Shown: positions 21,488 through 32,295 of the stretch, piece after piece
Position numbering within the stretch: position 1 is the first letter of the stretch
How the letters are laid out: each line of letters begins with the position of its first letter
Assembly (NCBI GenBank): GCA_001972305.1
Contig: BDDD01001617.1
Location: forward strand, 62,001-126,000
Length of the DNA: 64,000 nt
Direction of reading: 5' to 3'
Source of the DNA: Cephalotus follicularis
Lineage: Eukaryota; Streptophyta; Magnoliopsida; Oxalidales; Cephalotaceae
Program-made: the position numbers and the translations under genes
The notes under the pieces: generated by a model
Seen by the model: the letters and a program-made list of their open reading frames with translations, nothing else
Told to the model about the DNA's origin: nothing
The model's database searches: none

Positions 21488-23867
21488 AGAGTACAATACA
21501 TTATACTACACTACATTAAATAATACATTACATTCATTGAGGTCTGCCTTTATCATTTATTACACTACACTTATGCTATTTTACCTATCATTATCCATTT
21601 CTATCAACCACTGCACTTATCACTATTTTATTATTATCAACCACTGCACCTATCATTTATTCTATTACTATCATATAATTCCTTTTTCCCGTTGCCATCC
21701 TCGGGTGCAAGGTCTAAACACTCAGCCACGTTATTGTGCAGGGGTGGGACTCGTGCAAAGCATTATACAGAGACCATGTGCCCATGCGTTAAATGCATGT
21801 TGCCGAGGACAACGCCTTGCTTCCAAAGGCAAGACGCGTACACGGAAGAGGATGGGGAATTCAAGCGTTCACTGTCGCATGCTTCAGGATGCATCTATGG
21901 AGGATGCTCGGCACCATGGCATGCATGTTCACGCCATGTAGAGCTCAGGCATGACATCGCATGCTCACGCTTGGCGCCATCCTTGCTCACCCAAATGCAT
22001 GTAAAGGACACATGCTTATACATCATCTCGGCAACCACGGCGCATGCTTGGGATGCATGGCACAGTGGAGAGACGCATGCAGGGGACAAAGGGAAGTTAT
22101 GGTGGCACCACGACATTCGCCAAGGAAGGGCTCAGCGTGGCATTGGATGCTTGGGCGTACTCACGTAGACAGTGGGGCACTACACTGGTGCGTTCATGGC
22201 ATACAAGGCAGGGGGAAGCCATGGTGTATGATGGCAGAGGAGGACTCTGACATCTTGGAGGCACGCCCCATGGCACCCCGGCTCATGGCAGCAGTCGATG
22301 GTATGCATGCAGGGGCATTGGCATCCTCGGCTGTTACAGAGGACGAGACGCGTGCAAAGGAGCAAAGGACAACGACGTCCTCAGGCACTTTGGTGCACCT
22401 GAGGCGTATGCATGTCTCACCTCAGCACTGGGCTTCCCGAATGCAGTGAAAGTGGACAGTGTTCAGATTCATTATAGGGGAGCTCGGCATTGTCGTCCTC
22501 TGCTCCCCGAGCATGCACGCGACGCATGTAGGAAACAGTGGGGAGCACAGCACTGGCGATGCGAGCTCGGGTGCATGGCGTGGTTATGGTACTTCCTTTG
22601 TATTAGCAGGGCAGGACACATCATACGGCATCCTCAGGCGTTTGTAAGGGAGTGCGTCTTCTGCAGGTGTCGTCGGCGATGACACCTCAGGCATCTTTAC
22701 AGTGTGAGCTCGGCGCCATTGTATGAACAAGGCACATGAAGAGGATAGAGGAGTCCTCGGCACCTACGGTGCTCAGGTATGGCGTCTCAGGTGTTTTGGC
22801 TCCCCAGCGTTTTACAATGAACAGGGCACACGCAGGGGACAATGGTGTCCCTTGCACTTGGTGTCCTTTGCGCCTAGGTGTCCTTGGGCGCATGGACACT
22901 GGTGCGTCCTTGGCAGGTGTCCTCGGGAATGGCACCTCGGCGCATGGCGCTGGTGACACCCCCGGATGCGTGTCCTCAATAATAACCATCCTCAGCTCAT
23001 GAATAAGAGGACGTGTCCTTGGCACAGGTACGGTAGGAGACAAAGCAGGAGAGGGGTTGTATGCGTAGCGCACATGTGACGTACTTGGGCGCATGAAATA
23101 TACGGCACCGTGTCACCCCTCTTATCATTATTCAGTATTCAAAATTATAATGCCTACCCATTTGCAGAGGAACGTGAACGCCATCTAAGTCATCTTAACA
23201 TTCATCTATCACTAGCCTAAGCATTCATCATTCATACATTCATCACTATTTGTAACCATACACAGTTGAAATGGAAGCACTGAGTAGGAGATAGATCCTA
23301 CCTGAAGATCCTGAGAAGCTCACTTTCTCCACTAGTTCCTCCGTTGCCTTCACTTTCCTTTCCTTTTCTCTGCTCCAAAGCTTCGATTCCTCCTTTGTCT
23401 CCAGCGAGCTCCTCTCTCCTTATCTCTTTCTCTCTCAATTTACCAACAGTCCGCTCCACTGTCTCTACCTCCCTTTATGTAGACAGCCATGGAAGGCTCT
23501 AGAATTTACTCCACCATTCCATCAAAAACCTTCACTTGTGGCCTGGTGATATGAGATGGTCAGCCCAAAACCATTTCTTTCTCTCCCTTTTCTCTATTAG
23601 TCTACCACTTGGCCCAATAGCAAACATTTCAAGCCCACAATATATATATTGGCCCAAATGCTTCCATAAATATTTCAAGGCCCATTTTATTTTCTCTTCT
23701 TTATTTATCATAAATTGGCCTGAAGCCAACATAAATATTCGAGCCCAAATACTATTATCGTCATTTAGGCCCAAAATACCATTTATCCATTTATGGTCCA
23801 ATACCATTTCTTTTATAAATCCTATATTACATTTTGGTCCCAATTCCATAAAATTTGGGGTATTACA

Positions 23868-23947
23868 CCAACATCCATTCTTTTATAAAAAATTCCGGGT
23901 ATTACACCAACATCCATTCTTTTATAAAAAAAATTCCAGGTATTACA
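23868..23947. repeat. Reiterated LTR terminus (39 and 41 bp units)
   Basis: The terminal segment ending GGTATTACA occurs three times in a row, with ends at 23867, 23906 and 23947. The last two units are near-identical (CCAACATCCATTCTTTTATA shared). The TSD follows only the outermost copy. Confidence 0.9.
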
Positions 23948-24061
23948 GTTTTTGCCTTCTTACATAAGCCGGACAACTTTTATCCTAACAATGGATTAAG
24001 CTGGGTTTCCTCCATGTAAATATCTCACAAGATATGGAGGGGATGGATTTAAAAGGAATCC

Positions 24062-26615
24062 TATAATATCCTAATTCTTTTCCTATATGTTTCTCGTTAT
24101 ATGATACTTTTTTGTCATATGCTATATGTTATGTTCCGTTCGACCATTTGAAATTTGTTATTGGAAAACTCTTTGATTATGGGCATTAAGCGTTGACGCC
24201 TTTGCACACGTTTTCATCATTTTTATGTGGCGTAAAGCGCTGACGCTTTTATGGTAAACACCGACGCTTTAGGGGTAAAGCGCTGATGCTTTTGCATTAC
24301 CGTCGACGCTTTAGTCAGTTTTCCTTATCTTAATGTGGACAGTGGCTTAGTAAGGAAGGTGGGATTTTCTTGCCATAATCTGGTTATTTGTTTCCTTTTA
24401 TGTTTGCCGTGTTTTCTGATCATAAGGAAGGTTTTAATCCACACGTTTTGCCATTAAAAACTCTCGTTTTCATCCTTTACAAATCAGTCACATTCATTGT
24501 TTTCAAAACAACCATAGCCACTGTCTTTTATCGTCGTCATCATCTATTTTTACATCATCTGAAGGTACGTTCCAAAAATGGTTTTGCTTTCTTCATATAT
24601 ATTGCTATTATTATTGAATATAAGTTTAGATTGTTCAAAACTCTGTGTCAATTCACGAAAACTGTTTTAAATAATGTAATCTTAGAAAATATGTTTTAAA
24701 AGTTTCCATTTGCTATATTCATCCTGTAATCCATATGTCTCTGCATTGAAAATGTTATACTGGTATTTTCAATCAAGAAATCTTGTTTTCGTAGTCACCT
24801 ACTATTGTTTTATTGCTTTACATTTAAGGAAATAGATTTTTATTCATACTGTAACTAGTTTAGTCGGCGCGTTTTTCATGTTTTAATGTTAAGCGGTATT
24901 TCATTTTAAACGTCGATGCATGTATATATATAAATGTTTTATTGTTTTGCATGGAGAGTCGACGCTTTTGTCATGTATTGTCATGCTTTTGTCGACACTT
25001 TGTCCTGCGCTTGTGTTAACGTTTTGCTTTAAAGCACCAACGCTTTATCTTAAGCGCTGATGCTTTTGTCTTGAACGTCGACGCTTTTGACGTGCACATT
25101 GACGCTTTCTCCTGGAATTTTGGAAATCAACGTCTTTTGTTTTATAATATGGTTTGGGTTGTATGTTTAGGATTCCAAAACATCTGTAGTGGAGGTTAAG
25201 GTGATTACAAGTGTGCTTTTGATTCGTTCTTTTGATTGTTTAGATTTGAGCGGCTGAGGTACGGATTCTTCTTTCTTGAATTTCTCCATCGGTTTTATTG
25301 AAATAAATTCGATTTTGCTTTTAGTGAATGAAGTACGGATTCTTCGTTCTTGGATTTCTCCTTCGGTTTTACTGAAATAAAATTAGCTTTACATTATGAA
25401 TATAGTATGAACAGTTTCAGTCTTGAGCATTCCTCTGATTTTACTGAAATGAATTTCGTTTTTAAGTTTATGAACAGAATATGACCGCTATTTGTTATTA
25501 TTCCTTTTAAATGTTTTGCAAGTTCATGATGAGTTGCTTTTTGGTTATGAAAGCATGTTAACTTTTAACTATGAAATTATGAATTTTCTGATTATTATCC
25601 TTTGATAACGATTTCAGATTTGTTCTGAAAAATCGTATATATGTTTATATGTTTTGAATTGGTTTTGGAGTAAATCATTATTTGAAATGATTTGTGATAA
25701 AGTCATTATTTTGAAATTGTTGCTACTGAGAATATAACCACCTATGGGGGTATCATAGGCATGTCGTAGGCCTGGCACGGGGACATGACACCATCCGTAG
25801 TGGTATGAATAGTCTACAGCGTCTATCACCGTTTTTGATATCCTGTTAATAGGATTTGGATCCCATTTCTAATAGAGGCGTATGGGTCGACCCTAGGAAA
25901 AAGATGTTGTGTTCAGATACGAGAATTGATTGTGTAGTGTCGTACACGTCATTCCGACCGGCACGTGGATTTTGTAGGATCCCTTGCATATGTATATGTA
26001 TTTAAACCACATTGCATATCTCAGTATGAAGCACCGTTAAGAAAAGTTTTGGAAACTGATATGAAAGAAACCGTATATCTTCTTTATGCAAGTTTGTGAA
26101 CCTATATATATATATGTTTGACATGAAAACCGTTTAAATTGCATAAATTTGGTTTATTTATGAATTGTTCGGTTTTCATAAAATATTTACTGCTTTGTTT
26201 CGTAAGCTGTTTTATTATTCTATATCCATACTGAGGTTTGCTCAGTCGCGTTTTTGTTTTCCAAGCGGCAGGTTATCAGGGGCAGCACGGGCAAGTGTGA
26301 TCAGAGAAACACCTTTGGCTTGAGGATTTCTTAGAAGTTGAATTCTTTTCTTTTAGTAATTTTGTGGTCATGTGTGGGCCTTCAGAGATTTTTGAGACTT
26401 AAGCTTAGTTTTGAATTTGAATATTATTTAAGGTTTTAAGTTTATCGTAATGTTTCGGATTTATGACTTGATGATCTTAATGAAGGATAGGTTATCTTAA
26501 TTTGATGATTTGAATAAAGATTAAGATATTTGGATATTATTTTTGTAAGTTAGTTTTGTGTGACACCCCGATCCCAAATCGGGGGTGTTCCCGATTCTAA
26601 ATCGCTGGTGTTACA
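24062..26615 (+). mobile_element. G-related solo LTR, plus sense
   Basis: It starts TATAATATCC (decayed from TGTAATATCC) and ends ...GGTGTTACA. The final 60 bases mirror the GATCCC...CGGGGGTGTT end of element G, and it has the CCTATG...CATAGG hairpin near 25739. The flanks AATCC (24057-24061) and AATCG (26616-26620) are a TSD with one mismatch. The flanking copia A sequence reads through when compared with copia C. Unlike the other G LTRs it carries an AAAGCGTCGACGCTTT-type cluster. Confidence 0.78.
24186..25110. repeat. GTCGAC palindrome cluster E
   Basis: Two groups (24186-24316 and 24861-25110) of about fourteen decayed copies of AAAGCGTCGACGCTTT, for example AAAGCGCTGACGCTTT at 24234-24249 and GTCGACGCTTT words near 24302, 24958 and 25077. 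Many copies keep only one arm. Confidence 0.82.
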
Positions 26616-27449
26616 AATCGGGTTTAGGATGTGCGCTGCCGACTGCAGTGCATTCCCAGAATAAGAATGGAAGATTTATGAATAGACTTTATGGACTGGA
26701 CTTTATCAACAAAGTCCAATCCCTTCATTTGCATTCACCGGCATTGGTTCACTACCGTCGATGTGGACTTAACCTAATATGTCCACAGCCCTATCTCCAC
26801 ACTTGGATAAGGGAGATTTGGTCATCACACCAATCACACATGGTGCACACATTTTAAAGGACTTCATGTCCTGGATGTTCAAAAGTCCATCCTTAACCAT
26901 TGTGTTCATCTAGCACCTCTAGGATGACCTAATGTACAATGCAGAATGTATGAAGGAATTATATCATTTTGTCCTTTATAGTCTTTTATTAGTAGTTTCT
27001 TTGAATTGTTAACGTAATGTTATGGTAATTGTATAAGGCGTAGATCACTTTTGTCCATGTGCCTCTTGCACTAACTAGAACATTGAAATGTATATGACTA
27101 AGAATTTATACAAAAATTAGAGCTTCTTGCTCATCTTATACATATTTGAAACAAAACATTAGTTTCTTACAACGTTCTTTATACATAGAGATCATGTCTT
27201 AAATACATTTCGATTTACAAAATTTTACAATTCATAAACGCCAACAACATTGGTGTGAATCCTTTATTCATCACCATGGTGCCGGTCCTTAGCTTTACCA
27301 GCTCTCTTAGTTGTCTAGCATCTCTCAGCTCCTGGAAAGAGTCATCAATGTTAGTCTCACAACCTGAGTCCTATACACAAGTTGAACTTACATTGTAAGC
27401 TAGATAAAATATAGAAGTACCTAACCCCGAGGCACTTCAAGATTTGGAC

Positions 27450-28017
27450 TTTAGGAACAAACTACTATCTCTTCTAGTGCCCTAACTTCCCACAATAGAA
27501 GTTGGCACACTCCTTATTAAGCTTTTTCAATATTTCTATAATGGTATCCCCTGTCACTAACTGCCTCTTCCTTGGGTATTCACCCTTGGAAATAGATTCA
27601 CTTGATCTATCTCCCTATGAGATTATTCAAGTAGAAAATCGAGGCATCACAGACGATCTAGACTTAACTTGGTTAAAATATGCCTTTACAGTCCCCGACT
27701 GTGTGCCATACAACTCCTCAAGTTGTTCGAGCATGGCACACAAGGTCTGTGAGTGCATAACCCGCATGAGCAATCGTGGTAGCATGCCAACAACTGCCAG
27801 GCTATGAGCTCAATAATCGTCGTCCCACCACTTAGCCACATTGCCTTTGTGTTGGTTGGGTACATTGTTCACTAGCTCGGGGGGGCATCTCAGTCATAAC
27901 GTGAATTAAATTCAAGCTCGTGAGATTTATACGCAAAGCGCGTTTCAATTCAGTGAATATTGGATATTCAAGCTTAGGAGTTTCTATTGTGTTTAAAATA
28001 TTTGTGCTGTCTTCCAT
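27450..28017 (-). pseudogene. gag: Copia gag relic (copia A)
   Basis: It begins at an ATG at 28017 (MEDSTNILNTIETPKLEYPIF) and is followed in pieces by sequence like the gag of copia B. The zinc knuckle survives as a CxxC...GKLGH trace near 27460-27500. Frameshifts and stops break it. Confidence 0.65.
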
Positions 28018-29460
28018 TTGAGTATATATGTAGAGTACGTGAAAACTAGCAACCTATAAGAGGAAAAGGAGAGAGAATTTTAGCAAATTATTCCACTAAT
28101 GTTATTACCATAATCATTGGTCTTTTGTAATTATAGCTCATCCCACTATTCTAATCGTATCACACACCTTCTCTGTGGAATACGGGAAGCCTCGCTTCCC
28201 AATGGGGATCAGAAAATATCCTGCCTATTATGGCCCCAACTATAGCAAGACAAACGACAAAATCGAAATAGTTAGCCATAAATGTCTTATTTGCATTAGG
28301 GTCTCGCCCTTGAAATGCAAGATCCGATACAATATTCGGCCTGCCGGTCCATGCAGTCTCAGCTATAGCATGACAAACAGTATGATCCCGGTATAAGTCC
28401 GTACCCACAACCCTCAAAGAAATGAACCCATTTTGATACCCACCCGTGTACATGTACCAAAACATGGTTACTTCCTTCCAGTGCACCTCGCACTGAAATT
28501 TAATAGAAATGTTCATACAGGGGACCTCAGCTATAGCTGTGCTATCCCCAGTATATCCATACTAGTAAATGAAGGTGTGGAAGGCCAACGATAGGACACC
28601 CTAGTGCCCCACCGCTTATGGACTTATTATTTCACATTTGGAGGAATTTAGGTCTCATTTAATTATATATATTACCATAGCTGTTTTAGATAATTTAAAT
28701 TATCTTACAATCCATTTGGACGGCTTAGCATGCTTGGACGTGTTTGGATTGTTTGTAAAAAGAAAAACATTCATCTTATGCATCCTAAAAAAAATGGCCT
28801 AACTAGGGACTTTAACTATCTATGTGATCATGTGAGCCAAACGTGACCACCTGGTCTCCTAGGTGATAAAAAATTTAATCTCTATTTTATTATACATTTC
28901 ACCATTCATACATGGTATTCACTTGGTCTTGCATCTTTCTTGATCTCCTCTTCATGCTCCATTGTACTCAAATTTAAATAAATTACAACCTTAGTAACTT
29001 TAAAAAATAAGAATACAATAACGAGGGAGAAAAGAATTTATTTACAGTAAAAATAATACACAAGAAAAAATATGGCGCATATAAGCAGCTTTATTACAGA
29101 CAAAATGATTAACCATATAAATAAAGCATTTAAATTTCATCCACAAAAGAAACCAAAAGCTAGGTCTAGTCCCCAGTCTATCAACATGCACAAGAAATTA
29201 AAAAAAAAATATAGACATTATATTTTAATGCATAAACACATGCCAATTTTAATATTTAATGATTTGCCATTAATCTATCAACCTAAACAAAATGCGACTC
29301 CTATTAGATTAATTAAAATCCAGTGTCCCTTTATATAGTCACTCACTATATTTAAGCATATGGTTCCACCATTGGATCCATTAGAGAGAAAAATAATACA
29401 ATAGAAATATTAGTAAAAACTAATATTAATATTCCACTTGAATATATTATATTAACGAAA
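28018..29460 (-). other. Copia A leader (non-coding)
   Basis: No gene. The stretch lines up piecewise with the leaders of copia B (36395-37644) and, inverted, copia C (42540-43976). Shared phrases include the GGAAGC...GGGGATCRGAA region (28190) and CATCCACAAAAGAAAC (29139). No primer site is recognised at its right end. Confidence 0.6.
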
Positions 29461-32295
29461 GAACTATGTGCATAAGTGAATTGAATCTATATCCGAACAC
29501 CCTGGTTCGTACATTTCCAGTCCATAAAGTATTCCTATCAGTAACTGTGCGAAGAATGCACAAAAACTACAAAGAAAGGGTCGTCGGAAGCTCGCCGGAA
29601 ACTTTCAAGAAACTTTGCGGCAACTAGCATTAATTGTGCTGAAAATGTCAGTAAGAGTGCAGAAAATTGCTAGAATATTAGCAAGGTCTACCAGAAACTG
29701 TCTAGAAAAATCTTGCACTCAGATTACCACTAAACAGTCCAATTTTCTGATTTGGGCAACTGCCAGATAATCTGCACTCACTAGTGTAAAAAATCTATGC
29801 AAATACACCACCTAAAGCCTCAACAAAACCACCAAGGTACAAAAGCCGAGAAGAAACATATCATTCCATAAATCATAAAAATGATCATATATCAATATCC
29901 ATCAAGGGTTTATACATCAAATGTTTACAAAACAACAAATACAAACTACCCAAAAGAATGTCCCCATGCATGAAGGGAAGACTAGCCAATAAGGCCAGGG
30001 GAGGTGGCTGCTCCACGGTCTACGTAGCAAAAATCCTTAAATGTGGTCCGACGAGATGGAAACGTCACCTGCTTCCTCAACTGCAAAACAACTCGGGAGG
30101 GGGTTAGTCCGGAGACTAGTGAGAGGGGAAGAAAGCTTTCTTAGGCGCTAGACGAACACTAGACGCAGAGAATAAGGGCTATGCCCCAACTGGGCCAAAA
30201 ATTAACCACGACTAATCACCTGAGGATATTCAACAAGAAATCGACAGACTACTTAGAGTATAAAACATAGCAAAAGATATATATATCAATAATGCTGAAA
30301 ATAAGAACAAGAGAGATAAAAGTAAAGCAAAGTGTCCAAACCAAGTTTCCCGAGCACCCATCAAAAAGGATCTTAGACTCCAGGGATCAACTGATTAGAG
30401 GAATACTGGTACCTGCCATGTTACCCAAGTCACCTCGGCCATATCCAATACACATCTACTGTCGCCGAATTTCACAGCGGCAATCTCACACAGTCAACCA
30501 AAAAGAACTGGAGATGAAGATCATAGGCTTACAGGAGGTGCCCCACCCATCATATACCGATTCAGAGAGCTACATGTCTCGGCATTCCATCAAAGGTGCC
30601 GTCGGATCAGTGTTGAACCCAGCCCCTGAGAGGCAAGTAGATCACAACATCGACTGAGGGCCAGTGTATCACCGCTAAGGCACCGCCCTCATCGGCAATC
30701 ACGAATAAGAACATCGATCGAGAGGTTGGTGAATCACCGCACGAACCATCCATCATCAAAAATCTCATAGTAGAGCATCCTACAAGGCCTGTTGGGAAGA
30801 GGAGCGGATCCTCGGCTGCACTCACACTCACATTCCATTATAGACAATAGAAATGTGCAGATCCAGGTAGAGGACCCTGGGGGCAGTGACACTTACAGCT
30901 CACCATAGACCTATGACATTGCACTTATGAGAGGGGACTCCACGCTTGCTCGCCCTCAGCAAGTCGTGCTCAGCCATTACCAATTTGAGTACCCAGTATC
31001 CATAACCAACAATGCATGGTATCAACAAGCTATGACATATATAATAACAGCATAAAAGAAGGGGAAAACATATCCCAGAACGTCAAGCTCACCAGCTCAG
31101 AAATCTATACCAACTGAAATATATATCAAAACCAAAGGAAGGAACAACTCCCAGCAATAAGACACCATGAAAAGGAAATATTCAGAGGACACGAAAATAA
31201 GCTCAACTCTCAATTGTTCAAGATAAAGGAAAGGAATGTCCTACTCACCACTTAACCACTCTACTCAGCACAGCTCCTATAGCTCAGGATCCACTCTCGA
31301 CTCCTTGGCTACAAGAACAACAACAAACATGGACTTAGAATAGTAGGTAGCAAAGACAGAGGAAAACATGCATGAAGCATACATGCATGATCGCCTCCTC
31401 GGATAGTCATCCTAACCATCCACATCGCCCAAGAAACCACCATAGATCATCACGATCACCACTGCCATCTCTGACTCCACCGCGAACGGGAGGTTAAGCA
31501 CGCACCTTGCCAAACTAACAGACGAAAGAAGACGAAGAAAGAAGAGCTCACCTCGACGAACTCAAGGTCCAAGATCTTCAAGCAAAACTAACCTTCGCGA
31601 AAGGAAACTTTAGAAGAAAGAAGAAGAAGCACAAAGAACTTACACTTCTCACAACTAACACACTTTTGGCACCAACAGTTGATACAACGGCTCCTTACTG
31701 CCTTGACGTGAAGGTTGTGTGCTTGACAAGATGGGACACTGCAATTCCCTTACACCATCTACCACACCCACGTGCACACTCCCACCATCCAGCCAAAACG
31801 CATAAGGCATCAGCAAAACCAAACAAGACAAATCTAGAACCAGCCCAACACAAAGGCCCAACACCGAAAGGAAAAGAAAAATTTTCCAAGGCCCAAAACC
31901 AAAGAGTCCAATACCAAAATGGACCTGGGTCATCACGGAACTCACCATAATGAACTCAAAGGTCACAGATCTTCACGACAAAACTCGCCTTCACAAGGAC
32001 AACTACTGGAGAAGAACAAGAACTGAGAAACCACACTTTCGCTCAACTATCACTTCTGCCACAAACACTGGCAAAATAGCTTCTTCACCTGTAATGCTGA
32101 CTTTGGCGTGAAAAGCAGCGTCCATTAAATGATGTGGCACCCACACTCTTACACAACCTGCAAGCCACACTTGCACTCAACCCCACACTGCCATCACACC
32201 AAATCAGCCCAAGAAAAAAATAAATAAATCCAAACCAGCTCAAACCTCCAAAGGCCCAACACCTCACTCAGAAAAAAAAAAAAATCCAAGGCCCA
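29461..32295 (-). mobile_element. Family X LTR-like DNA
   Basis: The stretch 30790-30900 (CTGCACTCACACTCA, ATAGACAATAG, GCAGATCCAGG, GGGGGCAG) and 31236 (GGAATGTCCTACTCACC) matches 48788-48910 and 49226. Minus sense is inferred from the right end of the copy at 49789. The left boundary is unclear (between 29460 and 29900). Only short open frames without known similarity. A G-family solo LTR is inserted at 32296, and the family X tail probably resumes at 35283. Confidence 0.5.

Larger units (their letters stand above)
20555..23947 (-). mobile_element. 3.4-kb solo LTR, TSD GTTTT
   Basis: It starts TGTAATGCCCC, ends ...AGGTATTACA, and is flanked by exact GTTTT (20550-20554 and 23948-23952). Minus sense. 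It shares the block GCYCTGCCACATGTCGACAG and the hairpin region with the 51395 family, so the two are related. It has a 25-bp tandem array (21313-21487), a GC-rich middle (about 21690-23100) full of CCTCGGC and GCATG words, and a reiterated terminus (23868-23947). Several open frames of 60-190 codons in the GC-rich part overlap on both strands and resemble nothing known. Confidence 0.9.
19646..29460 (-). mobile_element. Copia element A, decayed and split
   Basis: A minus-strand Ty1/copia relic. From right to left: leader (about 29460-28018), gag relic (28017-27450), a protease/integrase stretch (about 27449-26616), then further pieces at 24061-23953 and 20549-19806 with integrase-RT linker and RT sequence. 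Two solo LTRs split it (20555-23947 and 24062-26615). Joining is supported by copia C: the DNA on both sides of the second insertion lines up with 45535-45600 of C without a gap. 19646-19805 holds nothing I can assign. No LTR of its own is recognised. Confidence 0.7.

Noticed and set aside
21378..22449. Several open frames of 70-190 codons on both strands
   Set aside because: They overlap one another in a GC-rich part of a solo LTR with a clear TSD and resemble no known protein; composition explains them.
31655..31966. Open frames of about 100 codons on both strands
   Set aside because: They lie in family X LTR-like DNA, overlap each other and are not kept in the copy at 48788-49789.
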